A stretch of 64,000 nucleotides of DNA from Pseudomonas sp. Au-Pse12 (GCF_021341665.1 NZ_JAJTTH010000003.1:558001-622000); one strand, 5' to 3'. Counted from the first letter of the stretch, positions 29,220 through 37,954 are shown. A program made the numbers and translations. Notes: generated from the letters alone by a model not told the origin.

Positions 29220-30155
29220 TCAACCACGGGGCAGGAACACATCGGCCAGCAGTTGATTGCGCGGCAACCCCGCCAGGTACAGGCGCCGGGCGAAGGCTTC
29301 GACACTGTCAGGGTGACCGCAGAGTAAGGCCTGGGTTTGCCGGGAAACAAGCCGCAGTTGCGCCAAAGCCGCTGTCAGCTCGGCCCCGGTCCACAGCTCG
29401 ACGGACAGCTGGGCACGGTTCGCCGCCAGGGCCGCCAGGGGTTTGGCCAGGTAATGCTCACTGCTGTCATGCGCCAGGTGAATGATGCGGATGGGCCCCT
29501 GGTGATCCTGGCGCAGCGCCTCGCGCAACACGCCGAACAAAGGCGCCAAACCGGTTCCCGAAGCCAGTAGCCAGAGCGGGCGTTGCTGCCAGTCCGGGTC
29601 GTAGTGCAGAGCGCCGCCGCGCAGTTCCCCCAGGCGGATCGGATCGCCAAGCTGCAGCTGGCGGGCCGCATCGCTGAACTGCCCCGGGTGCCGGCAATCC
29701 AGGTGAAATTCCAGGAAGCGATCGTCTTCCGGCAGGCTGGCCAGAGAATATGGCCGGGCGATCTGGGCAGTCCACAGCACCAGGTGCTGGCCGGCGCGGT
29801 AGCGCAATGGCCGCTCCGGTTGCAGGCGCAGACGCAGCACCGTGCTCGACAGCCAGTCCAGGCCGATCACCGTGGCGGGCAGGCCATCGCGCACCGGGTC
29901 GAAGGTCTCGACCTGCAAGTCCTCCACCACCTGGCACTGGCAGGCCAGGCGCCAGCCGCGCCGGCGCTGCTCATCGCTCAGGGCATCCGGCCGACTGTCG
30001 CTGGGCACCCCCTGGACGCAGTGCACCAGGCAGGCATGGCAGCTGCCGGCACGACAACTGTAGGGCACCGCTATGCCGGCCTGGTTCAAGGCATCCAGCA
30101 GGTTGCTGGCTGGGGCTACCGACCAGCGCCGGGTGCCAACGATCAATTCAGGCAT
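29220..30155 (-). CDS. 2Fe-2S ferredoxin reductase (iron-sulfur flavoprotein oxidoreductase)
   Basis: The 311-residue protein joins an N-terminal plant-type 2Fe-2S domain (CRAGSCHACLVHC, fourth cysteine in RLACQCQV) to an FAD-binding barrel (RPYSLASLP) and an NAD(P) domain (ASGTGLAPLFGVL, ALLCGHPDSVEA). This is the architecture of reductase components of ring-hydroxylating and methane-type monooxygenases, yet no oxygenase gene is adjacent. The start MPELIVGTRRW at 30155 overlaps the sadC stop by eight bases, which implies translational coupling to sadC; the longer frame reaching 30254 lies inside sadC and is not conserved. Confidence 0.88.
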   Translation of the reverse strand: MPELIVGTRRWSVAPASNLLDALNQAGIAVPYSCRAGSCHACLVHCVQGVPSDSRPDALSDEQRRRGWRLACQCQVVEDLQVETFDPVRDGLPATVIGLDWLSSTVLRLRLQPERPLRYRAGQHLVLWTAQIARPYSLASLPEDDRFLEFHLDCRHPGQFSDAARQLQLGDPIRLGELRGGALHYDPDWQQRPLWLLASGTGLAPLFGVLREALRQDHQGPIRIIHLAHDSSEHYLAKPLAALAANRAQLSVELWTGAELTAALAQLRLVSRQTQALLCGHPDSVEAFARRLYLAGLPRNQLLADVFLPRG

Positions 30156-31266
30156 CGAGGTTTTCCCAGGCGGCCGAACAACGATTGCGGCCGTCGCGCT
30201 TGGCCCGATACAGCGCCTGATCGGCGCGTTGCAGGGCCGTATCCAGATCTTCACCAGCCCGCAGCAGGGTCATCCCCGCCGACAGGCTCAGGTCACGAAC
30301 ATTCAGGCCCACCAGTTGCACCTCCATGAAGGCCAGGCGCAAGCGCTCGCAGCAGGAGGTGAGGCGCTCGGCGTCGCACTCGGGCAACAGCACCACGAAT
30401 TCTTCACCGCCATAACGGGCCAATACATCGCCATCGCGCAGACAGGCCGTGGCGACCGCGGCGAAAGCCTGCAGCACCTGGTCGCCGGCCGCATGACCGT
30501 GGACATCGTTGATTCGCTTGAAATGATCCAGGTCGATCAGCGCCAGCCCATGCACCTGCTCCTGGTCCATGGCTTGCAGCTCGCGACTGGCAATGCGCAG
30601 GAAATGCCGGCGGTTGAACAGGCCGGTCAACTCGTCGGTGGCCACCAGGTCCTCCAGCTGTCGCATCATGCCCCGCAGGGTGTCCTGATGGGCCTGCAAG
30701 GCAAAGCGCCGCTGGCGCATGCGCGAGCGCGAGGCCTGGACGTAGGCGGCATACAGGCACATCCATACCAGCATCACCAGCAGCACGCAGACTTGCAGCG
30801 CAGCCAGTTGCGGATCCCCGAGCAGCAGGCGATAGCCGTCCCACAGGTTGACCCCGGCAAAACAGAAGAAGATCAGCGCCGCGCTGCGCAGATAGGCCCG
30901 GCGGGACAAATGAAACAGGCCAAACAGCAGGGGCAGGATATAGAACACCAGGAACGCCCCGCGGGCCTGGTCCAGATGGGCTATCAGCCAGGTTTGCCAG
31001 GCAATGCCCAGCACCACCTGGAGCTCGGTCAGGCTGGGGTCGGCGAATCGCAGGTTGCGGCCGCTGACAAACACCCAGCACAGCAGCCCCTGGCTGGCCA
31101 GCACCAGCCCTGTGGCCCACAGCGCACTGACGGTCGAAGCACGGTAATGCCCGGTGGCGACGGCCAGCCAGAACAGCAGCAGGATCAGTGCGTACGTACC
31201 CGCGGCAATGGCGAAGCGCTTGAGCAACAAGCTCTGGATGGCTTTATGGGTCAATCGTTGACTCAC
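30148..31266 (-). CDS. sadC: SadC-like membrane diguanylate cyclase
   Basis: The 372-residue protein has six hydrophobic helices in residues 20-180 and a C-terminal GGDEF domain. The active site is GGEEF at residues 286-290, with an intact inhibitory I-site RDGD at 277-280, so it should make c-di-GMP from GTP and be product-inhibited. In P. aeruginosa, SadC (PA4332) sits between the same neighbours (PA4331 reductase and fumarase PA4333) and raises c-di-GMP to promote attachment and Psl/alginate production. P. aeruginosa SadC is longer (about 487 residues as I recall), so the N-terminus here is reduced or differently built. Confidence 0.85.
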   Translation of the reverse strand: MSQRLTHKAIQSLLLKRFAIAAGTYALILLLFWLAVATGHYRASTVSALWATGLVLASQGLLCWVFVSGRNLRFADPSLTELQVVLGIAWQTWLIAHLDQARGAFLVFYILPLLFGLFHLSRRAYLRSAALIFFCFAGVNLWDGYRLLLGDPQLAALQVCVLLVMLVWMCLYAAYVQASRSRMRQRRFALQAHQDTLRGMMRQLEDLVATDELTGLFNRRHFLRIASRELQAMDQEQVHGLALIDLDHFKRINDVHGHAAGDQVLQAFAAVATACLRDGDVLARYGGEEFVVLLPECDAERLTSCCERLRLAFMEVQLVGLNVRDLSLSAGMTLLRAGEDLDTALQRADQALYRAKRDGRNRCSAAWENLDA

Positions 31267-31451
31267 CGTGAGAAAGGAGGCTTAAAGAGTTTCCTACCCT
31301 GCAGGCCACTTGCCACTTTAGTGCTGCGCCCGGCAAATGACTATTCAAATTTTAGGCGCTGTCGCGCGCTTTCGGCACCGATCCAGGCAAGAACAGTGCC
31401 CATCCGATGGGCGACTTTCGTTGACCCGGCTGGCGGGTGTACCCAACCCCC

Positions 31452-31478
31452 AGGCGCGGTATACTGCCGCGCCTTTTT
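31452..31478 (+). promoter_or_regulatory. Inverted repeat enclosing a TATACT box, terminator-like
   Basis: AGGCGCGG and CCGCGCCT form an 8-bp perfect stem whose loop is TATACTG, followed by five T residues. The loop is a good -10 box (TATACT), so this may be the fumA promoter with an overlapping operator; the stem plus T run also looks like a Rho-independent terminator although no plus-strand gene precedes it. Confidence 0.45.
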
Positions 31479-31513
31479 AGCGTCGCGCCAGTTGTCTGTC
31501 CGGCGTGCCTTAG

Positions 31514-31556
31514 AAGGTGCCGGCATCCGACCGATCCACCCAAGTGCCGGCACCTT
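31514..31556 (+). promoter_or_regulatory. Strong hairpin in the fumA leader
   Basis: A perfect 12-bp stem (AAGGTGCCGGCA / TGCCGGCACCTT) with a 19-nt loop lies 35 bases before the fumA start codon and upstream of its Shine-Dalgarno. It would be in the 5' untranslated mRNA if transcription starts near 31472. Confidence 0.5.
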
Positions 31557-31591
31557 ATTAAATGTTCCCGTCTTTTAGAGGAGCGCGACTC

Positions 31592-33115
31592 ATGACCGTG
31601 ATCAAGCAAGACGACCTGATTCAGAGCGTTGCCGACGCCCTGCAGTTCATTTCCTACTACCACCCCGTGGACTTCATCCAGGCGATGCACGAGGCCTACC
31701 TGCGCGAAGAATCGCCGGCTGCCCGTGACTCCATGGCACAGATCCTGATCAACTCGCGCATGTGCGCCACCGGCCACCGGCCGATCTGCCAGGACACCGG
31801 CATCGTCACGGTATTTGTTCGCGTGGGCATGGACGTGCGCTGGGACGGCGCCACCATGAGCCTGGACGACATGATCAACGAAGGCGTGCGTCGCGCCTAC
31901 AACCTGCCGGAAAACGTCCTGCGCGCATCCATCCTGGCCGACCCGGCAGGCGCACGGAAGAACACCAAGGACAACACCCCGGCGGTGATCCACTACTCCA
32001 TCGTTCCCGGCAACACCGTGGAAGTGGACGTGGCGGCCAAGGGCGGCGGTTCCGAGAACAAGTCGAAGATGGCCATGCTCAACCCGTCCGACTCGATCGT
32101 CGACTGGGTCCTGAAAACCGTGCCGACCATGGGCGCCGGCTGGTGTCCACCGGGCATGCTGGGCATCGGCATCGGCGGCACCGCCGAGAAAGCCGCGGTG
32201 ATGGCCAAGGAAGTGTTGATGGAGTCCATCGACATCCACGAGCTCAAGGCTCGTGGCCCGTCCAACCGCATTGAAGAAATGCGCCTGGAGCTGTTCGAGA
32301 AGGTCAACCAGCTGGGCATCGGCGCCCAGGGCCTGGGCGGTCTGACCACCGTGCTCGACGTGAAGATCATGGACTACCCGACCCACGCCGCGTCCCTGCC
32401 GGTGTGCATGATCCCCAACTGCGCCGCCACCCGCCACGCGCACTTCGTGCTCGACGGTTCGGGCCCGGCCGCACTGGAAGCGCCACCTCTGGACGCCTAC
32501 CCGGAAATCGTCTGGGAAGCCGGTCCGTCGGCGCGTCGGGTCAACCTCGACACCCTGACCCCGGAAGACGTGCAGAGCTGGAAACCGGGCGAAACCGTGC
32601 TGCTCAACGGCAAGATGCTCACCGGTCGCGACGCCGCGCACAAACGCATGGTCGAGATGCTGAACAAGGGCGAAACCCTGCCGGTGGACCTCAAGGGTCG
32701 TTTCATCTACTACGTTGGCCCGGTTGATCCAGTGGGCGACGAAGTGGTGGGCCCGGCCGGCCCGACCACGGCTACGCGGATGGACAAGTTCACCCGGCAG
32801 ATCCTCGAGCAGACCGGCCTGCTGGGCATGATCGGCAAGTCCGAACGCGGCCCGACCGCCATCGAGGCGATCAAGGACAGCAAGGCCGTGTACCTGATGG
32901 CCGTCGGCGGCGCTGCCTACCTGGTGGCCCAGGCGATCAAGAAGTCCAAGGTCCTGGCGTTCGCCGAACTGGGCATGGAGGCGATCTACGAGTTCGAAGT
33001 CAAGGACATGCCGGTGACCGTCGCGGTCGACAGCAAGGGCGAATCGGTGCACATCACCGGTCCCGCCATCTGGCAGAAGAAGATCAGTGACAGCCTGGCG
33101 GTAGAAGTGCAGTAA
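31592..33115 (+). CDS. fumA: Fumarate hydratase, class I (iron-sulfur)
   Basis: The 507-residue TCA-cycle enzyme interconverts fumarate and malate with an oxygen-sensitive [4Fe-4S] cluster. Class I features include the N-terminal alpha domain with GHRPICQDTGIVTVFV, KGGGSENKSKMAML, GIGIGGTAEKAAVMAKE, and the C-terminal beta domain with YVGPVDPVGDEVVGPAGPTTATRMDKF. The start at 31592 (MTVIKQDDL) has GAGGAG nine to ten bases upstream; the frame is open from 31562 but that part is leader. It is a single gene with its own terminator, in the same place as PA4333 in P. aeruginosa. Confidence 0.96.
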   Translation: MTVIKQDDLIQSVADALQFISYYHPVDFIQAMHEAYLREESPAARDSMAQILINSRMCATGHRPICQDTGIVTVFVRVGMDVRWDGATMSLDDMINEGVRRAYNLPENVLRASILADPAGARKNTKDNTPAVIHYSIVPGNTVEVDVAAKGGGSENKSKMAMLNPSDSIVDWVLKTVPTMGAGWCPPGMLGIGIGGTAEKAAVMAKEVLMESIDIHELKARGPSNRIEEMRLELFEKVNQLGIGAQGLGGLTTVLDVKIMDYPTHAASLPVCMIPNCAATRHAHFVLDGSGPAALEAPPLDAYPEIVWEAGPSARRVNLDTLTPEDVQSWKPGETVLLNGKMLTGRDAAHKRMVEMLNKGETLPVDLKGRFIYYVGPVDPVGDEVVGPAGPTTATRMDKFTRQILEQTGLLGMIGKSERGPTAIEAIKDSKAVYLMAVGGAAYLVAQAIKKSKVLAFAELGMEAIYEFEVKDMPVTVAVDSKGESVHITGPAIWQKKISDSLAVEVQ

Positions 33116-33137
33116 GCCCTTCCTCTGCTTGGCCAAG

Positions 33138-33176
33138 GCGGCGGCGCTGTTCATTGAACGGCCCGCCGCTTTTTTT
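33138..33176 (+). terminator. Rho-independent terminator of fumA
   Basis: A 7-bp GC stem (GCGGCGG / CCGCCGC) with an 18-nt loop is followed by seven T residues, 23 bases after the fumA stop. Confidence 0.8.
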
Positions 33177-33268
33177 ATCCGCCGCCCTTTCTCGACACTG
33201 TCCGCGATCAACGTTATACCCGGCGCTCATGCTATCGTTCGCGCCCCCATTGCAGCCTGCCCCGACCC

Positions 33269-35035
33269 ATGGCCCAGATCTCTCGCCCCCTACGCTTGAC
33301 GTTCTATATCCTGGTTATTCTCGCTGGCACTGCGCTCAGCGCCGGCCTGGCCATGCGCCACGCAGAACGCCAGACGCTGGTGGAAGAAGCCGCCCGGGCC
33401 AATGAGCAACTGGGCCTGTACGCCAACTCGCTGCATACCCTGATCGAACGCTATCGCGCCCTGCCGGCGGTGCTGGCGCTGGACCCGGAACTGCGCTCGG
33501 CGCTCCAGGGGCCGGTGACCACCGAGACCCAGGACGCGTTGAACCGCAAGCTGGAAAAGATCAATGGCGCCGCCCGCTCCTCGACCCTGGAACTGCTGAA
33601 CCATGAAGGCCTGGCCGTGGCCGCCAGCAACTGGCGCCTGCCCAGCAGCTACGTTGGCCACAACTATGGTTTCCGCCCCTACTTCAAGCAGACCCGCAGC
33701 CAGGGCAGCGGGCGTTTCTACGCGGTGGGCGTGACCAGCGGCATCCCGGGCTATTTTCTGGCCAGCGCGGTCAAGGCCGACAACGAGGACTTCCTCGGGG
33801 CCATGGTGGTCAAGCTGGAGTTCCCCGAGCTGGAGCATGAATGGAGCCAGGGCAACGACACCCTGCTGGTCAGCGACGCCCGGGGCATCGTGTTCATCGC
33901 CAACCAGCCCGGCTGGCGCTACCGGCACTTGCAGCCGCTGTCGGCCAATGACCTGGAAGAAATCAAGCTCAGCCGGCAGTACGACAAGCAGCCGCTGACC
34001 CCACTGCAGCACCAGACGCTGCAACGTTTCGACGACAACAGCAGCCTGGCCCGGGTTGAAGGCCCCGAAGGCAGCGCCAGCTACCTCTGGGAATCCCTGC
34101 CGCTGAGCGCCGAAGGCTGGACCCTGCACCTGCTGCGCAAACCACCGAATGCCTTCGAGGAAACCCGCGACGCCGGGCTCGCGGCGGCCGGTGCCTGGCT
34201 GACCCTGGTGTTCCTGCTGCTGTTCCTCAGCCAGCGCTGGCGCCTGGGGAAAATCCGCCAGCGCAACCGCCAGGAGCTGGAGCAACTGGTGGAAGAACGT
34301 ACCCGTGACCTGCGCACCGCCCAGGAAGGCCTGGTGCAGTCGGCCAAACTGGCCGCCCTGGGGCAGATGTCCGCCGCCCTGGCCCATGAAATCAACCAGC
34401 CGCTGACCACCCAGCGCATGCAGCTGGCAACGCTCAGGCTGCTGCTGGATCACGGCCGGGTGGAAGAGGCCTACAAGGCCCTGCGCCCGCTGGACGACAT
34501 GCTGACCCGCATGGCCGCCCTCACCAGCCACCTCAAGACCTTCGCCCGCAAGAGCCCCAGCGGCCTGCGCGAACGCCTGGACCTGACAGCGGTGGTGGAT
34601 CAGTCATTGCACCTGCTGGAAGCCAGGTTGCGCGCTGAAAACGTCGAGGTGGTGCTGCAACTGACCCGGCCGGCCTGGGTCCGCGGCGACGCCATCCGCC
34701 TGGAGCAGGTGCTGATCAACCTGCTGCGCAACGCCCTCGACGCCATGCACGACAAAGCGCATAAGCGCCTGGCGATCAGCCTTGAAGCCGAGGACCAGCT
34801 CTGGCAACTGCGGGTGGCCGACAACGGCGGCGGCATTGCCGAGGAACACTTGTTGAGCGTCTTCGACCCGTTCTTCACCACCAAGCCGGTGGGCGATGGC
34901 CTGGGGCTGGGGCTGGCGGTGTCCTATGCCATCGTCCACGAACTGGGGGGCCGCCTGAGCGCGGCCAACCAGGAGCAAGGCGCGGTGTTCACCCTGAGCC
35001 TGCCCATCGACCTGGAGGCGCATATCCAATGCTGA
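33269..35035 (+). CDS. DctB/MifS-like sensor histidine kinase
   Basis: The 588-residue inner-membrane kinase has TM1 at about 11-28, a long periplasmic dCache-type sensor (30-300), TM2 at about 303-323, a coiled coil, and a kinase core with His373 in ALGQMSAALAHEINQPL. N, G1 and G2 boxes are visible (EQVLINLLRNALDAM, VADNGGGI, GLGLGLAVSYAIV). The sensor carries FRPYFKQTRSQGSGRFYAVG and GYFLASAV, the hallmark of C4-dicarboxylate sensor DctB. The gene overlaps its response regulator by 7 bases. The downstream MFS transporter suggests a C4/C5-dicarboxylate ligand such as 2-oxoglutarate. Confidence 0.88.
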   Translation: MAQISRPLRLTFYILVILAGTALSAGLAMRHAERQTLVEEAARANEQLGLYANSLHTLIERYRALPAVLALDPELRSALQGPVTTETQDALNRKLEKINGAARSSTLELLNHEGLAVAASNWRLPSSYVGHNYGFRPYFKQTRSQGSGRFYAVGVTSGIPGYFLASAVKADNEDFLGAMVVKLEFPELEHEWSQGNDTLLVSDARGIVFIANQPGWRYRHLQPLSANDLEEIKLSRQYDKQPLTPLQHQTLQRFDDNSSLARVEGPEGSASYLWESLPLSAEGWTLHLLRKPPNAFEETRDAGLAAAGAWLTLVFLLLFLSQRWRLGKIRQRNRQELEQLVEERTRDLRTAQEGLVQSAKLAALGQMSAALAHEINQPLTTQRMQLATLRLLLDHGRVEEAYKALRPLDDMLTRMAALTSHLKTFARKSPSGLRERLDLTAVVDQSLHLLEARLRAENVEVVLQLTRPAWVRGDAIRLEQVLINLLRNALDAMHDKAHKRLAISLEAEDQLWQLRVADNGGGIAEEHLLSVFDPFFTTKPVGDGLGLGLAVSYAIVHELGGRLSAANQEQGAVFTLSLPIDLEAHIQC

Positions 35036-36363
35036 ACTCGGTGATCGTGGTGGATGACGAAGCCAGTATCCGTACCGCCGTCGAACAATGGCTGAGCCTC
35101 TCGGGGTTCGAGGTCCGGCTGTTCAGCCGCGCCGAGGACTGCCTGGCGCAACTGCCGAAGAACTTCCCCGGAGTGATCCTCAGCGACGTGCGCATGCCCG
35201 GCCTCAGTGGCCTGGAGCTGCTGGCCCAGCTCCAACGCCTGGACCCGGACCTGCCGATCATCCTCCTCACCGGCCACGGCGACGTGCCCATGGCGGTGGA
35301 AGCCATGCGCGACGGCGCCTACGACTTCCTGGAAAAGCCCTTCAGCCCCGATACCCTGCTCAGCAGCCTGCGCCGGGCCCTGGACAAGCGCCGACTGGTC
35401 CTGGAAAACCGCCACCTGCACCAGCAGGCCGACAGCCGGGCCAAGCTCGACACCACCTTGCTTGGGGTTTCCAAAGCCTTGCAGACCCTACGCCGCCAGG
35501 TGCTGGAACTGGCGGCCCTGCCGGTCAATGTGCTGATCCGCGGCGAAACCGGCAGCGGCAAGGAGCTGGTTGCCCGCTGCCTGCACGACTTCGGCCCACG
35601 GGCCGGCAAGCCCTTCGTCGCCCTGAACTGCGCGGCAATCCCCGAGCAACTGTTCGAGGCCGAACTGTTCGGCCATGAAAGCGGCGCCTTCACCGGCGCC
35701 CAGGGCAAGCGCATCGGCAAGCTGGAATACGCCGATGGCGGCACGCTGTTTCTCGACGAGATCGAAAGCATGCCCCTGGCTCAGCAGGTCAAGTTGCTGC
35801 GGGTGTTGCAGGAGCAGAAACTCGAGCGCCTGGGCTCCAACCAGAGCATCAAGGTCGACCTGCGGATCATCGCCGCCACCAAGCCCGACCTGCTGGAGGA
35901 GGCTCGGGCCGGGCGCTTCCGTGAAGACCTGGCCTACCGCCTGACCGTGGCCGAACTGCGCCTGCCGCCCCTGCGCGAGCGCCGCGAAGACATTCCACAA
36001 CTCTACGAACACTTCGCCGAGGCCGCCGCCGAGCGCCTGGGCCGCAGCAGCACGCCCTTGAGCGGCGCTCAGTTGAGCCGCCTGCTCAGCCATGACTGGC
36101 CGGGCAACGTGCGTGAGCTGGCCAACGCCGCCGAACGCCAAGTGCTGGGCCTGGGCGAAGCGGAGCTCGATGCGATCGAACCCGGCCAGTCCCTGGCGGC
36201 GCAGCAGGAAGCCTTCGAAGCCCAGTGCCTGCGCGCCGCCCTGACCCGCCACAAGGGCGAGATCAAGGCCGTGCTCAACGAACTGCAACTGCCACGCCGC
36301 ACCCTGAATGAAAAAATGCAGCGTCACGGCCTGACCCGGGAACTGTTCCTCAAGGACAGCTGA
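35029..36363 (+). CDS. DctD/MifR-like sigma-54-dependent response regulator
   Basis: The 444-residue NtrC-family regulator has a receiver domain (phosphoacceptor Asp53 in ILSDVRMPG), an AAA+ sigma-54 activation domain with Walker A GETGSGKE and the RpoN-contacting loop GAFTGA, and a Fis-type helix-turn-helix at the end (LNELQLPRRTLNEKMQRHG). It is expected to open sigma-54 promoters when phosphorylated by the kinase encoded just upstream. The nearest downstream gene, an MFS transporter, has a good -24/-12 promoter (36556-36569) and upstream repeats. Orthologues regulate dicarboxylate uptake (DctD) or 2-oxoglutarate uptake (MifR). Confidence 0.92.
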   Translation: MLNSVIVVDDEASIRTAVEQWLSLSGFEVRLFSRAEDCLAQLPKNFPGVILSDVRMPGLSGLELLAQLQRLDPDLPIILLTGHGDVPMAVEAMRDGAYDFLEKPFSPDTLLSSLRRALDKRRLVLENRHLHQQADSRAKLDTTLLGVSKALQTLRRQVLELAALPVNVLIRGETGSGKELVARCLHDFGPRAGKPFVALNCAAIPEQLFEAELFGHESGAFTGAQGKRIGKLEYADGGTLFLDEIESMPLAQQVKLLRVLQEQKLERLGSNQSIKVDLRIIAATKPDLLEEARAGRFREDLAYRLTVAELRLPPLRERREDIPQLYEHFAEAAAERLGRSSTPLSGAQLSRLLSHDWPGNVRELANAAERQVLGLGEAELDAIEPGQSLAAQQEAFEAQCLRAALTRHKGEIKAVLNELQLPRRTLNEKMQRHGLTRELFLKDS

Positions 36364-36443
36364 AGCAGCAGAAGCAGAAGCAGAAGCGGCAAGCGGCAAG
36401 CGGCAAGCGGCAAGCCAAACGCCAAGCTTGCGGCTTGCCGCTT
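36364..36443 (+). repeat. Short tandem repeats and hairpin after dctD-like gene
   Basis: Three copies of the 6-mer GCAGAA-type unit lead into four exact copies of the 7-mer AAGCGGC (36384-36411). The last units pair with GCTTGCCGCTT at 36433-36443 to form an 11-bp stem, and alternative registers are possible because of the repeats. A related element occurs at 55348-55395. It may act as a transcript end, but no T run follows. Confidence 0.7.
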
Positions 36444-36469
36444 AAAGCTTGCCACTGCCCCCTCTGGCA

Positions 36470-36515
36470 GATTTCCGCTCATGACATCGCCGCCAATCGG
36501 CGGATTTCCGCTCAT
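36470..36515 (+). promoter_or_regulatory. Putative upstream activator sites (two direct repeats)
   Basis: The 13-mer GATTTCCGCTCAT occurs exactly twice, at 36470-36482 and 36503-36515, 33 bases apart (about three helical turns). They sit about 66-111 bases upstream of the predicted sigma-54 start, a normal distance for NtrC-type activator binding. Confidence 0.55.
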
Positions 36516-36553
36516 CATTTTCGCCAACCCCCTCTAGCCCGGGCTTTTCGCCC

Positions 36554-36570
36554 TTGGCACAGGTCCTGCT
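36554..36570 (+). promoter_or_regulatory. Sigma-54 (-24/-12) promoter of the MFS transporter gene
   Basis: TTGGCAC-AGGTCC-TGCT has GG at 36556-36557 and GC at 36568-36569 separated by exactly 10 bases, matching the RpoN consensus TGGCAC-N5-TTGC in all but one or two positions. The predicted start is near 36581, 51 bases before the start codon. Confidence 0.75.
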
Positions 36571-36605
36571 ATAGCCCCTGCAGGCTGCGCTTGCGCGCAC
36601 TCCAC

Positions 36606-36613
36606 AAAAACAA
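36606..36613 (+). promoter_or_regulatory. Candidate Hfq/Crc catabolite motif
   Basis: AAAAACAA fits the AAnAAnAA target of the Hfq/Crc complex and lies just before the ribosome-binding site (AAGGA) of the MFS transporter gene, the usual place for translational catabolite repression in Pseudomonas. Confidence 0.4.
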
Positions 36614-36631
36614 TGAATAGAAGGATCCGTC

Positions 36632-37954
36632 ATGGATATCTCTAATACCCTGCCTGCTGGGTCGGCGGCTGCGCCCGCCACCGAAAAGACCACCGCCAGC
36701 CGTCTGAAGTCGATCTTCAGTGGTTCCGTGGGCAACATGGTCGAGTGGTACGACTGGTACGTCTACGCCGCCTTCTCGCTGTACTTCGCCAAGGTCTTCT
36801 TCCCCAAGGGCGACACCACCGCGCAGCTGCTGAACACCGCCGCGATCTTTGCCGTGGGCTTCCTGATGCGCCCGATCGGTGGCTGGCTGATGGGCCTGTA
36901 TGCCGACCGCAAAGGGCGCAAGGCCGCCTTGATGGCCTCGGTGCTGCTGATGTGCTTTGGCTCGCTGATCATCGCCCTGACTCCGGGCTATGAAACCATC
37001 GGCGTCGGCGCCCCCATCCTGCTGGTGCTGGCGCGCCTGATGCAGGGCCTGTCGGTAGGCGGTGAATACGGCACCTCGGCCACCTACCTCAGCGAAATGG
37101 CAACCAAGGAGCGTCGTGGCTTCTTCTCCAGCTTCCAGTACGTGACCCTGATCTCCGGCCAGCTCATCGCCCTGGCGGTGCTGATCGTGCTGCAGAACAT
37201 TCTGACCACCGAAGAGCTGCAATCCTGGGGCTGGCGGATTCCGTTCGGCATCGGCGCCCTGTGTGCCGTGGTGGCGCTGTACCTGCGTCGTGGCATGGAA
37301 GAAACCGAGTCCTTCACCAAGAAGAAGGAAAAGCCGAAAGAAAGCCTGATGCGCACCCTGATGCGTCATCCCAAGGAACTGCTGACCGTGGTCGGCCTGA
37401 CCATGGGCGGCACCCTGGCCTTCTACACCTACACCACCTACATGCAGAAATACCTGGTGAACACCGTCGGCATGAGCATTTCCGACTCCACCACCATTTC
37501 CGCCGCCACGCTGTTCCTGTTCATGTGCCTGCAGCCGGTGATCGGTGCGCTCTCGGACAAAGTGGGCCGGCGGCCGATCCTGATTGCCTTCGGCATCCTC
37601 GGCACCCTGTTCACCGTGCCGATCCTCACCACCCTGCACACCATCCAGACCTGGTGGGGCGCGTTCTTCCTGATCATGGCGGCGCTGATCATCGTCAGCG
37701 GCTACACCTCGATCAACGCGGTGGTCAAGGCCGAGCTGTTCCCCACGGAAATCCGCGCCCTGGGTGTGGGCCTGCCCTATGCACTGACCGTGTCGATCTT
37801 CGGCGGCACCGCCGAATACATCGCCCTGTGGTTCAAGAGCATCGGCATGGAAACCGGCTACTACTGGTACGTCACCGCCTGCATCGCCTGTTCGCTGCTG
37901 GTCTACGCGACCATGAAGGACACCCGCAAGCATTCGCGGATCGAGACCGACTGA
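36632..37954 (+). CDS. MFS transporter, KgtP-like (2-oxoglutarate/dicarboxylate:proton symporter family)
   Basis: The protein of 440 residues has 12 predicted TM helices and the metabolite:H+ symporter features GNMVEWYDWYVYAAFSLYF near the N-terminus, GWLMGLYADRKGRKAALM (motif A), LMQGLSVGGEYGTSATYLSE and ELFPTEIRALGVGLPYALTVSIFGGTAEY. These are typical of KgtP/ShiA/ProP-type carriers. The DctB/DctD-like pair upstream and a sigma-54 promoter point to an organic acid such as 2-oxoglutarate as substrate; this is inference. The start has AAGGA 7-11 bases upstream, and a strong terminator follows. Confidence 0.9.
   Translation: MDISNTLPAGSAAAPATEKTTASRLKSIFSGSVGNMVEWYDWYVYAAFSLYFAKVFFPKGDTTAQLLNTAAIFAVGFLMRPIGGWLMGLYADRKGRKAALMASVLLMCFGSLIIALTPGYETIGVGAPILLVLARLMQGLSVGGEYGTSATYLSEMATKERRGFFSSFQYVTLISGQLIALAVLIVLQNILTTEELQSWGWRIPFGIGALCAVVALYLRRGMEETESFTKKKEKPKESLMRTLMRHPKELLTVVGLTMGGTLAFYTYTTYMQKYLVNTVGMSISDSTTISAATLFLFMCLQPVIGALSDKVGRRPILIAFGILGTLFTVPILTTLHTIQTWWGAFFLIMAALIIVSGYTSINAVVKAELFPTEIRALGVGLPYALTVSIFGGTAEYIALWFKSIGMETGYYWYVTACIACSLLVYATMKDTRKHSRIETD

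Larger units (their letters stand above)
31267..31591. other. Intergenic region between sadC and fumA
   Basis: These 325 bases hold the divergent promoters of sadC and fumA and two strong inverted repeats described separately (31452-31478 and 31514-31556). The 31300-31440 part shows no gene or other clear structure. Confidence 0.5.

Noticed and set aside
36364..36443. CRISPR array
   Set aside because: The 7-bp units are contiguous without spacers, and no cas genes occur in the window.
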